This document shows positions 17,319 to 26,186 of a stretch of 64,000 nt of DNA, in pieces (within the stretch, counting starts at the first letter, position 1; every line of letters starts with the position of its first letter). The translations under genes were made by a program, and so were the position numbers. The stretch lies in NCBI RefSeq assembly GCF_023195925.1, contig NZ_JALPRE010000006.1:1-64000 (forward strand), written 5' to 3'. Source of the DNA: Aquimarina acroporae (lineage in GTDB: Bacteria > Bacteroidota > Bacteroidia > Flavobacteriales > Flavobacteriaceae). Below the pieces are notes generated by a model, which was given only the letters and a program-made list of their open reading frames with translations, was not told the DNA's origin and did not search any database.

Positions 17319-17999
17319 ATGAAACATATTATTATTACAGGGGCGAGCCGAGGGATCGGCTATGAATTGGCAAAACTTTTGGGTGATGAAGGACACCAGG
17401 TTTTAGCATTATCACGCAATGAAAAACCTATTCAGGATCTTAATCATAAGAATATTAATACATTTTCGTTTGATATCTGCAAAGAAGGGGATTTAGAAAG
17501 AATGACCAATTTTGTTTCTGAAAGGTGGAGCAAGGTAGATGTGTTAATCAATAATGCAGGAAAGTTATTGAACAAGCCATTTTCAGAAATTAGTACACAA
17601 GAGTTTGAAGAAGTTTATAAAGTAAATGTTTTTGGTGTGGCCGAGATCACCAGAAGATTGCTCCCTTTTATGAGTGAGGGAAGTCATGTTGTAACTGTCA
17701 GTAGTATGGGAGGAATTCAAGGAAGTATGAAGTTTCCTGGTCTAGCAGCGTATAGCTCTAGCAAAGGAGCTGTTATTACATTAAGTGAATTACTTGCAGA
17801 GGAATATAAAGATACTGGTATTGCATTTAATGTTCTTGCTCTGGGAGCAGTGCAGACTGAGATGCTCGAAGAAGCTTTTCCGGGTTACCAAGCTCCACTT
17901 TCGGCAATAGAAATGGCGACCTATATCAAAGATTTTGCGCTTACGGCGAATAAGTTTTACAATGGTAAAGTACTTCAGGTGTCAAGCAGTACTCCTTAA
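17319..17999 (+). CDS. Short-chain dehydrogenase/reductase
   Basis: This 226-residue classical SDR has the NAD(P)-binding glycine motif GASRGIG at residues 6-12, NNAG in the middle strand, a catalytic Ser in TVSSMGG and the YSSSK active-site pair. The substrate cannot be told from sequence. It lies 19 bases after the M28 peptidase gene on the same strand and converges on the next gene. Confidence 0.88.
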   Translation: MKHIIITGASRGIGYELAKLLGDEGHQVLALSRNEKPIQDLNHKNINTFSFDICKEGDLERMTNFVSERWSKVDVLINNAGKLLNKPFSEISTQEFEEVYKVNVFGVAEITRRLLPFMSEGSHVVTVSSMGGIQGSMKFPGLAAYSSSKGAVITLSELLAEEYKDTGIAFNVLALGAVQTEMLEEAFPGYQAPLSAIEMATYIKDFALTANKFYNGKVLQVSSSTP

Positions 18000-18024
18000 T
18001 TATTACTATTGATTTGAGTAGGGC

Positions 18025-18918
18025 TTAGGATTTGCAATTGGATAAAATTGTGGATTCAATTATTTCTTGAGAAGATAAATGAATTAACTTGAAATGTATA
18101 GCATAGGTAAATTTACCTTTTACTCTGTTTGGCATCGGTTCGGCAATTAACTCAACTTTGTATTGGGTGTTTTGATACGTTTCATTCCATGGGATTCCAG
18201 GTTTTCTATCTTTGAGTCGAGGAGATGATATTGGCAATGTATATTTTTCTGAGTTTTTTCCAAGTTGAAGAATACCAGTGGTATTATCTTTAAATCTTCC
18301 AAAATACAGTCTTTTGAATGGGGTGTTTTTTGCTTTTACCATAAATATACAATCGCAAGCATTAATTTCTTCCCAGGTAAAACTTAAATCATTAATAGAA
18401 AATCGCTCAACCCGTTTAGGAGGATGGTTATTTGTTTTTTTGACCTGATGTGTATAATATTTGGGAAGTGTACTAGGTGCAAAAGAGATTTCTGTGGTTT
18501 TATAGGTTTCTCCATCGATAGCCGTTGTTGATGTTTTGATAAACGTAAATAAGGTGTCTATTCTGGATGGGTATATAACTTTTGTTTTTGCATATTTAAC
18601 AGAGTCAGATTGTATTTTAAAGGGCTCAATAAATTGAACAGTTTTAATCAAAGTATCTTCTACCTCAGAAATGATAAATTCGGTTTCTGAATTATCATTA
18701 AATTCAGGATGTGACTTGGTTAAAGCTTTTTTGTCGATCAATTCTTTTAGTTTTTGCATGGCCAGAATTGTGTACGCTTCTTCTTCAGAAACCATAGAAT
18801 TTTCTTCCTCAACATCAATTAACGACTCCGTTTTCATAGAGTCATGTTCTTTAGGTGCATTGTTTGCACACCCAAGGAGTAAACTACAAATCAGTAAATA
18901 ATCAAATCGAAACTTCAT
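18025..18918 (-). CDS. Uncharacterised lipoprotein
   Basis: I do not recognise the family. The 297 residues begin with a signal peptide and lipobox (LLLGC, C17), followed by a Ser/Glu-rich linker. The rest is predicted to be largely beta-strand, with a CDCIF pair near residue 187 and a C-terminal cysteine. The start overlaps the end of the upstream gene (ATGA at 18915-18918), so the two are translationally coupled. They probably form an envelope-associated pair of unknown function. Confidence 0.7.
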   Translation of the reverse strand: MKFRFDYLLICSLLLGCANNAPKEHDSMKTESLIDVEEENSMVSEEEAYTILAMQKLKELIDKKALTKSHPEFNDNSETEFIISEVEDTLIKTVQFIEPFKIQSDSVKYAKTKVIYPSRIDTLFTFIKTSTTAIDGETYKTTEISFAPSTLPKYYTHQVKKTNNHPPKRVERFSINDLSFTWEEINACDCIFMVKAKNTPFKRLYFGRFKDNTTGILQLGKNSEKYTLPISSPRLKDRKPGIPWNETYQNTQYKVELIAEPMPNRVKGKFTYAIHFKLIHLSSQEIIESTILSNCKS

Positions 18919-19703
18919 AGCTTTACTCTAAATTTTAGTTTAACAATTTGTTCGTTTGCCCTTCTCGATTCAATGATCTCGATGTTTTTTAAACTTTGAG
19001 TAGGTGTAGTCAAGGTATTAATAAACTTTTTTTTAGAATATATTTCAATCCCTAGTCCATGCGGTAATACCTGGAAAATAACAGCATCATCAGCTATAAG
19101 TTCAGAAAGTTCTTTCTTCCTACGTTGCCAGTCTTCTACCTTTCCGTTTGCATAATAGTGAAGCATCATAGCATAATCATCTGTCTGTATATGTATTTGT
19201 TCTTCATTAGTTGTAGAAGCGATTCTGTAAATAGTGTCCGTCTTGTGATAAGGAGATTGTAAAACAAAATGAATAAAACCATCCTTAGTTTTCCATTTAA
19301 AACATCCAATACTATCGCTTTTGGTGTAAAACGGTGATTGTGTATCGTTCAACACAATAATGTCAATTGGGATTTGGGTGATAGGTTGTTTTCGGTCATG
19401 ATCTATAAAACAAAAGTGATAGGTCTTATACGATGGGATAAATTGATATAGGGAAAACAATAAGCCAATTCCAATAACTGCCAATACTATCCATTTAAGT
19501 TTTTGTGTAGTGTTTTTGGTGCTATCGGGTTTTGTGTATGTCGCCTTAAAATCATTCCAATTTTCATAGTCACAATATTGAGAAAGAATATTCAATACAT
19601 CTACTCTTGGTAATTTTTTTGGAGTGTTTTTGAAATAACTATAGAAAGATTTTTCACTTATAGTAGCTTGTGTTTTGTTTTGTAAATCTTCTTGAAACAG
19701 CAC
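18915..19703 (-). CDS. Uncharacterised single-pass membrane protein; real start probably further upstream
   Basis: The part from the GTG at 19703 has 262 residues: a soluble N-terminal region with helix-rich, DNA-binding-like composition (SFYSYFKNTPKKLPRVDVLN), one transmembrane helix near residues 69-90, and an outer beta-rich domain. The same frame stays open upstream to a TAA at 19892-19890. The upstream part reads as convincing protein (ITPEEDIVFNHLKKA, then ITRQFLRRNN) but contains no ATG, GTG or TTG. An ATC at 19820-19818 sits exactly before TPEEDIVFNHL, where homologue-like proteins would start. The gene may initiate at a rare codon or have lost its ATG. It is coupled to the downstream lipoprotein gene. 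Confidence 0.65.
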   Translation of the reverse strand: MLFQEDLQNKTQATISEKSFYSYFKNTPKKLPRVDVLNILSQYCDYENWNDFKATYTKPDSTKNTTQKLKWIVLAVIGIGLLFSLYQFIPSYKTYHFCFIDHDRKQPITQIPIDIIVLNDTQSPFYTKSDSIGCFKWKTKDGFIHFVLQSPYHKTDTIYRIASTTNEEQIHIQTDDYAMMLHYYANGKVEDWQRRKKELSELIADDAVIFQVLPHGLGIEIYSKKKFINTLTTPTQSLKNIEIIESRRANEQIVKLKFRVKL

Positions 19704-19955
19704 AATATCTTGGCCTTTCCATTCAGAAATATTAGAACTGGAGGCATTGTTTCTTCTTAAAAATTGCCTTGTGATTGCTTTTTTAAGATGGTTAAATACT
19801 ATGTCTTCTTCTGGTGTGATATTCTTATTGCTGTTGATAATGAGTTGATTGTGGCTTGTAAAATAGTTTACAAAGGTTTTACAAGCATTTTACAAAACAT
19901 AACGCAGGGCTTCCAATACTTTTGATTTGAGTATAACAAGATAAAAAATATAAAA

Positions 19956-20822
19956 ATGAAAATGGTAAGATTGTTTAAAGTATTGTTGGTGGTCGTATGT
20001 TTCATAGGGGTGTCCTGTAATCACAATGCACCCAATTTGGATATGGTTTCAGAAAGTATTGAAGTAGAGAGCACAGGAGAAACTTCGAAACTAAATGCTT
20101 TTGAGGATGAAAATATGGGGAAACATGAATTGATAGATGATACAGATCAGAATCAAAGATCCAATCTCGATATAAAAATTATAAAAAATGCGAATTGTAA
20201 ATTGAACGTACAGGAAGTAGAAAAAGTAACAAGACAGACAAAAAAACTTGTTATTAAGCATGGAGGGTATATCTCTGATGAAAGATTTACGCATACAAAT
20301 TATACAAAGGAGAACAGGTTCATAATTCGAATACCTAATAATAAATTTGATGTTGTTTTGGATAGCCTTAGTGACTGGGCTCAATTTGTTGATCATAAAA
20401 ACATTTCTACCCAAGATGTTACCGAGGAGTATGTTGATGTTTCAGCTAGGCTAAAAACTAAATTGGAAGTTAAAGAACGATATGAAACCATATTGAGACA
20501 AAAAGCAAAAACCGTAGAAGAGATTCTTGAAGCCGAACATAAAATCAAAGAAATACAAGAAGAAATAGAAGCCGCTAAAGGAAGGTTGCAATACTTAACC
20601 AATAAAGTTTCTTTTAGTACTATTCAAGTAGATTTATATGAAACCGTAATTCCTAAGGAGGAACCTAATAGCTATACGCCAAAGTTTGGAGATAAAGCCA
20701 AAAAAGGATTTTCTTTTGGCTGGGGATTAATAGAAAGTTTTGCGCTACTACTATTTTATATTTGGCCATTTATTGTGGTTGGAATTTTGATTGTAGTTTA
20801 TTTTAGGTGGATCAGAAAGTAA
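19956..20822 (+). CDS. DUF4349 family lipoprotein
   Basis: The 288-residue protein has a signal peptide and lipobox (GVSC, C21) and an acidic linker. Its DUF4349 core contains the typical GGYISDERF, IRIPNNKFDVVLDSL and VTEEYVDVSARLKTK segments. A long coiled coil (about 175-215, EEILEAEHKIKEIQEEIEA in part) precedes the last beta strands, and the protein ends in a C-terminal transmembrane helix with a positive tail. The function of DUF4349 proteins is not established; envelope location is inferred. A terminator lies directly downstream. Confidence 0.85.
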   Translation: MKMVRLFKVLLVVVCFIGVSCNHNAPNLDMVSESIEVESTGETSKLNAFEDENMGKHELIDDTDQNQRSNLDIKIIKNANCKLNVQEVEKVTRQTKKLVIKHGGYISDERFTHTNYTKENRFIIRIPNNKFDVVLDSLSDWAQFVDHKNISTQDVTEEYVDVSARLKTKLEVKERYETILRQKAKTVEEILEAEHKIKEIQEEIEAAKGRLQYLTNKVSFSTIQVDLYETVIPKEEPNSYTPKFGDKAKKGFSFGWGLIESFALLLFYIWPFIVVGILIVVYFRWIRK

Positions 20823-20831
20823 AAATTAATA

Positions 20832-20869
20832 TAAGCGTATCCCGGTGATACGCTTAATTTTGTATTTTT
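20832..20869 (+). terminator. Terminator after the DUF4349 gene
   Basis: A perfect 10-base-pair stem (TAAGCGTATC, 20832-20841, with 20847-20856; loop CCGGT) is followed by a T-rich tract. It lies just before the next gene, so its tail overlaps that gene's leader. Confidence 0.75.
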
Positions 20870-20874
20870 CACCT

Positions 20875-21471
20875 GTGAAAGAAATATTGGCGAGATATAT
20901 TCCAGAAAGATCGATAGATCAGGTATTCGATTTAATTGTAACCTGCAATGTGCATCTTAAAATAGTTAATGAAAGAGTAACCCGTCATGGGGATTACCGT
21001 AAGACACAAGATGGCAGACATCAAATCACAGTAAACGCTTCTCTCAATAAGTATCGGTTTCTAATAACCTTAATTCATGAGATTGCACATCTGGTAGCTT
21101 TTGAAAAATATGGGCGCTTTATAAAACCCCATGGTATAGAGTGGAAAAGGGTCTTTCAACAATTGATGTTGCCTTATATTAACCCAGAAGTTTTTCCTTC
21201 TAAATTATTACCGGTTATCGCCAATCATTTTAAGAACCCCAGGGCAAGTAGTGATACCGATGAGAAATTGTCTTTAGCACTAAAGCAGTATGATCCCGAG
21301 AACGATAAAAGTTATATATTTGAATTGCCTTTCGGTAGTACCTTTAGATTATACAACGGAAAAATCTTTAAAAAAGGAAATAAAAAGGTAAAACGATATG
21401 AGTGCGTCGAAATTGCAACAGGTAGAATATACCTATTTAACCCCAACGCTGAAGTCGAACTGTTACATTAA
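20875..21471 (+). CDS. SprT-like zinc metalloprotease-fold protein
   Basis: The protein has the SprT-like signature with HEIAHLVAFEKYGRFIKPHG, giving an HExxH-type zinc site plus a third histidine. The N-terminal half reads NVHLKIVNERVTRHGDYR. The C-terminal part (KRYECVEIATGRIYLFNPNAEV) resembles the SprT small domain. I chose the GTG at 20875 (VKEILARYIPE) because the earlier start at 20845 lies inside the terminator stem. The length is then 198 residues. The substrate and role are unknown. It lies 3 bases before the manC gene, so the two form an operon. Confidence 0.85.
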   Translation: MKEILARYIPERSIDQVFDLIVTCNVHLKIVNERVTRHGDYRKTQDGRHQITVNASLNKYRFLITLIHEIAHLVAFEKYGRFIKPHGIEWKRVFQQLMLPYINPEVFPSKLLPVIANHFKNPRASSDTDEKLSLALKQYDPENDKSYIFELPFGSTFRLYNGKIFKKGNKKVKRYECVEIATGRIYLFNPNAEVELLH

Positions 21472-21474
21472 CTT

Positions 21475-22551
21475 ATGAACAAAAATTATTATGCCATATT
21501 GATGGCTGGTGGAGTAGGGTCACGATTCTGGCCAGTAAGTACTACAAGTTTTCCTAAGCAATTTCACGATATGTTGGGAACCGGAGAAACATTAATTCAA
21601 AAAACATTCTCTCGTTTAACTAAGATAGTTCCCAAAGAAAATATATTAATACTTACCAATGAGCGATATAATGATTTGGTATTAGAGCAACTGCCAGAGA
21701 TTGAACAGCGACAGGTAGTGACCGAACCTGCAATGAGAAATACAGCCCCATGTATTTTATATGCTTCTATGAAAATACAAAAAGAAAATCCAAATGCGGC
21801 AATGGTGGTAGCACCTAGTGACCATTGGATCGAAGATGAAAATGCTTTTATTAATAATTTGAAGCAATGTTTCGAGTCTTGTTTGCAAAATGATATGTTA
21901 ATGACTCTAGGGGTTCAACCTACGTTTCCAAATACTGGATATGGATATATTCGGTTTGAAAGAGGAGATCAACCTATAAAGACAGTAGCTCAATTTACAG
22001 AAAAACCAAATTATGAAACTGCGAAGCAGTTTTTGGAAGAAGGAAATTATCTTTGGAATGCTGGGATTTTTATATGGAGTGCGAAAAGTATTATTTCAGC
22101 ATTTTCAATGTTTCAAGAAAAAATGACAGCATTGTTTGAAAAAGGCATTAGTGTTTATAATACCAATGAAGAAGGAGAGTTTATTCAAGAAAATTATCCT
22201 CTTGCAGAAAATATTTCAATAGATTATGCAATTTTAGAAAAAGCAAATAATGTATACGTGTTACCTGCAACCTTTGATTGGAATGATTTAGGTACCTGGG
22301 GATCACTTTATGATAAATTGGATAAAACAGAAGAAAACAATGCAATAGTAAACGCTAAGGTGTTATCTGATGAAGCTTCGGGTAATATGATTCGAACAGC
22401 AAAAGATAAAATAGTAGTTGTTGATGGATTAAAAGATTATATTATTGTAGATAAAGAAGAAGTGCTGCTTATTTTTCCTAAGAAAAAAGAACAGGATATT
22501 AAAAAAGTACTCAAACAAGTAAAAGACACATACGGAGAACAATACGGCTAA
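21475..22551 (+). CDS. manC: Mannose-1-phosphate guanylyltransferase
   Basis: This 358-residue nucleotidyltransferase makes GDP-mannose from mannose-1-phosphate and GTP, feeding polysaccharide and glycoconjugate synthesis. The signature GGVGSRFWPVS is at the N-terminus (residues 12-22), followed by FPKQFHDM, the VVAPSDHWI motif, and the FTEKPNYETA and WNAGIFIW motifs. There is no C-terminal isomerase domain, so it is a monofunctional GMP. It is in an operon with the upstream SprT-like gene and is followed after 7 bases by a DUF389 gene. Confidence 0.94.
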   Translation: MNKNYYAILMAGGVGSRFWPVSTTSFPKQFHDMLGTGETLIQKTFSRLTKIVPKENILILTNERYNDLVLEQLPEIEQRQVVTEPAMRNTAPCILYASMKIQKENPNAAMVVAPSDHWIEDENAFINNLKQCFESCLQNDMLMTLGVQPTFPNTGYGYIRFERGDQPIKTVAQFTEKPNYETAKQFLEEGNYLWNAGIFIWSAKSIISAFSMFQEKMTALFEKGISVYNTNEEGEFIQENYPLAENISIDYAILEKANNVYVLPATFDWNDLGTWGSLYDKLDKTEENNAIVNAKVLSDEASGNMIRTAKDKIVVVDGLKDYIIVDKEEVLLIFPKKKEQDIKKVLKQVKDTYGEQYG

Positions 22552-22558
22552 ATTACCC

Positions 22559-24004
22559 ATGGAAGAAAACACAAAACCACCAGTTAATAATCAAGAAGAA
22601 GTAACCGAATCTGTAAAGCGTGATGCCAAAGGACTCTTTGCTAGTGTAAGTAAGTTTTTAAGGGAGCTTTTAGATATTAGATCTGAGACCGACAAAGATC
22701 AAACTATAGAGCATGTTAAAAATGATATCCCTTTTAAAGGACATACTGCATGGATTCTTATTTTTTCGGTGTTTGTTGCCTCGATAGGTCTTAACGTAAG
22801 TTCTACTGCAGTTGTTATAGGAGCCATGTTAATCTCTCCATTAATGGGGCCTATTGTTGGAGTTGGGCTGTCTATTGCTATCAATGATATCGATACGCTT
22901 AGAAGATCTCTGGTGAATCTTGGTGTAATGGTTGGTTTAAGTGTTGTTGCCGCTACGGTATACTTTTGGTTGTCACCATTAACTGAACTAACTCCAGAAT
23001 TAGAATCAAGAACTGCACCTACAATTTTGGATGTATTGGTAGCTGTCTTTGGAGGTCTGGCTCTTATAGTTGCAAAGTCGAAAAAAGGGACAATGCCAAA
23101 TGCTATAGCTGGAGTAGCAATTGCTACGGCTCTGATGCCACCATTATGTACCGTGGGTTATGGTATTGCAGAATGGAAACTTGATTATGCATTAGGAGCT
23201 TTGTATTTGTTTTCTATTAACGCCATTTTTATTGCATTATCTACGTTTATTGTTTCAAAGCTTTTGCGTTTTCCCATGTTGCGTTATGCAAATTCAGCAA
23301 AAAGAAAACGTACAGCACAACTTGCTTCATTATTGGCAATATTGGTAATGATACCCGCTAGTTATACTTTTTATGTGACACTAAATGAGAGTAATGCCGA
23401 GCGTGATTATCGTACCTTTTTGGAAGAAGATATTCATAGTAACGAGAACTTATACTTGAGAAAAGATTTCTATAATTATAACGAGAAAACGATAAAATTA
23501 TACTTCGATGGTGAAATGCCAGAAGCAGTAATGAGTGATCTTAAAAACGAAATCAAAAAATATGATCATATAGGAGATTTTGAGCTGGCGATAAACGGAA
23601 ACAAAGCAAGAGGTTTGGAACAGGTTTCAAAAGCCTATGATCGAGCAATTGTAGAGTTAGATCGTATGGAAAAAGAAAACAACAAATTGTTGGATGAAAT
23701 AGAAGATTTAAAAATTCAAATTGCTGGACTTGAAACCAATTTAAGGGAGGCAAACAAAGTTGTTCCCGTAGAAACCTTGCCTTATGCTAGTATAGCCAAA
23801 GATGCGAAGATTCGTTTCCCAGATTTAGAAACGCTGGGATACGGAGAAGTGTTACGTTCCAACTTTTTAAAGGTAGATACTGTAAAAGTGATCTTTCCAA
23901 AATGGAAATTTATTGTATCTGATAGCCTTAATGAGCTTCGTGTAAATAAATTGCACCAATGGATCACCAAAGAGATGAAAGCTGATACTTTGTATGTAGA
24001 ATAA
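22559..24004 (+). CDS. DUF389 / TIGR00341 family membrane protein with C-terminal coiled coil
   Basis: The 481-residue protein has a cytoplasmic N-terminal stretch, then about six hydrophobic segments in the DUF389 region (residues 60-270). These contain the hallmarks VIGAMLISPLMGPIVG and IAGVAIATALMPPLCTVGYG. After the last membrane helix comes a periplasmic or cytosolic domain with a coiled coil around residues 355-400 and a small C-terminal domain. The function of DUF389 proteins is not well established. It starts 7 bases after manC and precedes a small secreted protein by 13 bases, so all three probably share a transcript. Confidence 0.85.
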   Translation: MEENTKPPVNNQEEVTESVKRDAKGLFASVSKFLRELLDIRSETDKDQTIEHVKNDIPFKGHTAWILIFSVFVASIGLNVSSTAVVIGAMLISPLMGPIVGVGLSIAINDIDTLRRSLVNLGVMVGLSVVAATVYFWLSPLTELTPELESRTAPTILDVLVAVFGGLALIVAKSKKGTMPNAIAGVAIATALMPPLCTVGYGIAEWKLDYALGALYLFSINAIFIALSTFIVSKLLRFPMLRYANSAKRKRTAQLASLLAILVMIPASYTFYVTLNESNAERDYRTFLEEDIHSNENLYLRKDFYNYNEKTIKLYFDGEMPEAVMSDLKNEIKKYDHIGDFELAINGNKARGLEQVSKAYDRAIVELDRMEKENNKLLDEIEDLKIQIAGLETNLREANKVVPVETLPYASIAKDAKIRFPDLETLGYGEVLRSNFLKVDTVKVIFPKWKFIVSDSLNELRVNKLHQWITKEMKADTLYVE

Positions 24005-24017
24005 CTATTTCCTTAAC

Positions 24018-24557
24018 ATGAAAAATAACATCTTTATAGCACTCTTACTTTTAGTGCAAGCGAGCTCTTTTGGTCAAGACGATATGTCTTATTTGAAAAC
24101 TATTGAAGGTGTGACCAATAAAATGATTGAACTAATCTCTGGTGATATTGGTGAAGAAAGAAATTGGGATGAGTACCGTAATTTGTTTTTACCAAGAGCT
24201 CAAAAAATGTCTTTGAGTGTAAATAAAGAGGGGAAGGAAAGAGTTCGAGTAATGAATCTCGAAGAATTTATAAGAAATGTAGGCCCTTTTTATAAAAGAG
24301 ATGGTTTTGAAGAATATGCAATTGGACTCGAAGTGAATGAATTTAATGGTATTGCCAACGTTTTTCAAAGCTACTATTGCCGTAATTTAAAAGGAACGTT
24401 CGAAAAGAGAGGAATTAATAGTTATCAGTTGGTGTACTCTAATGAGAGATGGTGGATTGCCAGCACCCTTTTTACCGCTGAAACAGAAAAAGCTAAAATA
24501 CCTGAAAAGTATCTTTTTAAAAAAGACAAAGAAAAGATCAAAAAGGATAATGAATAG
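24018..24557 (+). CDS. Secreted protein of unknown function, NTF2-like
   Basis: This 179-residue protein has a cleavable signal peptide ending ASSFG-Q. The mature part resembles the SnoaL/NTF2-like cone fold, with an N-terminal helix, WDEYRNLFLPRAQ, and beta strands ending in YQLVYSNERWWIASTLF. Such folds bind small ligands or act as scaffolds, and no catalytic residues can be named. It is the last gene of the manC-DUF389 transcript and converges on the Mla genes. Confidence 0.7.
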   Translation: MKNNIFIALLLLVQASSFGQDDMSYLKTIEGVTNKMIELISGDIGEERNWDEYRNLFLPRAQKMSLSVNKEGKERVRVMNLEEFIRNVGPFYKRDGFEEYAIGLEVNEFNGIANVFQSYYCRNLKGTFEKRGINSYQLVYSNERWWIASTLFTAETEKAKIPEKYLFKKDKEKIKKDNE

Positions 24558-24572
24558 CTTTTAAATGAGGGA

Positions 24573-25337
24573 TTAAAGACCTTTCAACTGGGCATCTCGT
24601 ACCTTTTTGAATAGATTTGAAGAGTATACAAAGTCGGTTACAGCCTTATTATCGGTTTTAAATATCTGCGTTTTGTCACCTTCCCACTCCAGATAGCCAT
24701 TTTTCAAAAAGACAATTTTTTCTCCGATTTCCATTACAGAGTTCATGTCGTGCGTATTGATCACTGTAGTAATATTATTCTCTTCGGTAATCTCTTTAAT
24801 AAGATTGTCAATTACGATAGCTGTTCTTGGATCAAGCCCAGAGTTAGGTTCATCGCAAAATAAGTACTTTGGTTGGGTTACAATGGCTCGAGCTATAGCT
24901 ACACGTTTTTGCATACCCCCACTTATTTCTGAAGGAAGTTTCTTTTCTGCGTTTTCAAGATTTACACGATCTAGTACTTCATGCACTCTCTCCAACATTT
25001 CTTCCTTGTTTTGTTTGGTAAACATCATAAGGGGAAACATCACATTTTCTTCTACAGTCATAGAGTCGAACAAAGCACTTCCTTGAAATACCATTCCCAT
25101 TTGTTCTCTTAAATCTCTTTGCTGTTGTTCATTAAGGTCAGAATATGTAGCCCCATCATAACAGATCGTGCCTTTTTCAGGGGTGAAAAGTCCTAATAAA
25201 CATTTCAAAAAGACAGTTTTTCCACTACCACTAGTACCAATTACAAGGTTAGTCTTACCTCGATCAAAAGTAGTGGTTATACCTTTCAGAATTTCTTCGC
25301 CATTAAATCCTTTGTGTATGTTTTTAACTTCTATCAT
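24573..25337 (-). CDS. MlaF-like ABC transporter ATP-binding protein
   Basis: The 254-residue ATPase has Walker A GTSGSGKTVFLK, the signature ISGGMQKRVAIARA and Walker B YLFCDEPNSGLDP. The GGMQKR variant is typical of the MlaF/Ttg2A subfamily, which powers phospholipid trafficking between inner and outer membranes. It overlaps by one base the upstream permease gene of the MlaE family, forming the ABC core. No MCE-domain (MlaD) gene is adjacent in this window, so the rest of the system must lie elsewhere. Confidence 0.9.
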   Translation of the reverse strand: MIEVKNIHKGFNGEEILKGITTTFDRGKTNLVIGTSGSGKTVFLKCLLGLFTPEKGTICYDGATYSDLNEQQQRDLREQMGMVFQGSALFDSMTVEENVMFPLMMFTKQNKEEMLERVHEVLDRVNLENAEKKLPSEISGGMQKRVAIARAIVTQPKYLFCDEPNSGLDPRTAIVIDNLIKEITEENNITTVINTHDMNSVMEIGEKIVFLKNGYLEWEGDKTQIFKTDNKAVTDFVYSSNLFKKVRDAQLKGL

Positions 25338-26074
25338 TAGCTAAGTAATAATTGAGTGAGTACATAATTTGATATAATGATTACCACAGTGGTCCAAACA
25401 AATGCTGATGTACTTGCTTTACCTACCTCTAAGGCTCCTCCTTTCATATAATATCCATGAAATGAAGGAATGGTTGCCAGTAAAAACGAAAACAAGAATG
25501 TTTTAATAAATGCATAGGTAAGATGATACGGTATAAATTCTTCTCTCAAACCCGTTAAAAAATCTGTACTTGAAACAAATCCACCATATACTCCAGCTAC
25601 ATAAGCACCAAAAATCCCTATGAACATAGCAATAGCAATAACAAATGGATACGTAAGCATAGCTATGATTTTTGGAAATACTAGATAGTTTAAAGAATTT
25701 ATTCCCATAACCTCTAACGCATCAATTTGCTCAGTCACTCTCATCGTTCCAATACTAGAGGTAATGAAAGATCCAACTTTTCCAGCCATAATTACAGAGA
25801 TAAAAGTAGGAGCAAATTCCAAAATTACCGATTGTCTAGATGCAAATGCAATTAACTTTTTTGGAATAAGCGGATTGGTAAGATTGAGTGCGGTTTGGAT
25901 AGCAACCACAGCTCCAATAAAGAATGCCAGAAATACTGTGATTCCTAAAGAGCCCATGATTAAATCATCGATTTCCTTAAAGATGAGATTTCTTAAAACA
26001 GAGCCTTTGGTCATTCGACTAAATACTCCTTTAAGCATTAAAAAATAACGACCGATATCGTCTAGATAAAACAT
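25337..26074 (-). CDS. MlaE-like ABC transporter permease
   Basis: This 245-residue inner-membrane protein has five to six hydrophobic segments and the MlaE family features, including the APTFISVIMAGKVGSFITSSIGTMRVTEQIDALEVMGINS region in pieces. It forms the membrane part of a phospholipid-type transporter with the downstream ATPase, whose start overlaps its stop. The promoter region is shared with divergent pafA (26075-26186). Confidence 0.9.
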   Translation of the reverse strand: MFYLDDIGRYFLMLKGVFSRMTKGSVLRNLIFKEIDDLIMGSLGITVFLAFFIGAVVAIQTALNLTNPLIPKKLIAFASRQSVILEFAPTFISVIMAGKVGSFITSSIGTMRVTEQIDALEVMGINSLNYLVFPKIIAMLTYPFVIAIAMFIGIFGAYVAGVYGGFVSSTDFLTGLREEFIPYHLTYAFIKTFLFSFLLATIPSFHGYYMKGGALEVGKASTSAFVWTTVVIIISNYVLTQLLLS

Positions 26075-26142
26075 TTGTTCTTTATTAGAAAGGCTAAAAT
26101 AGAAAAAAAAACATCCATAGCATTTAACCTTTCATTAAAGTT

Positions 26143-26168
26143 TTACATTTGCACAAATAGTACATTTG
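26143..26168 (+). promoter_or_regulatory. Tandem -7 boxes upstream of pafA
   Basis: TACATTTG occurs twice (26143-26150 and 26161-26168), both matching TAnnTTTG, 36 and 18 bases before the pafA ATG. Two overlapping start points are possible; only the box matches are seen directly. Confidence 0.5.
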
Positions 26169-26186
26169 CGATCCAAATTCAAAAGA

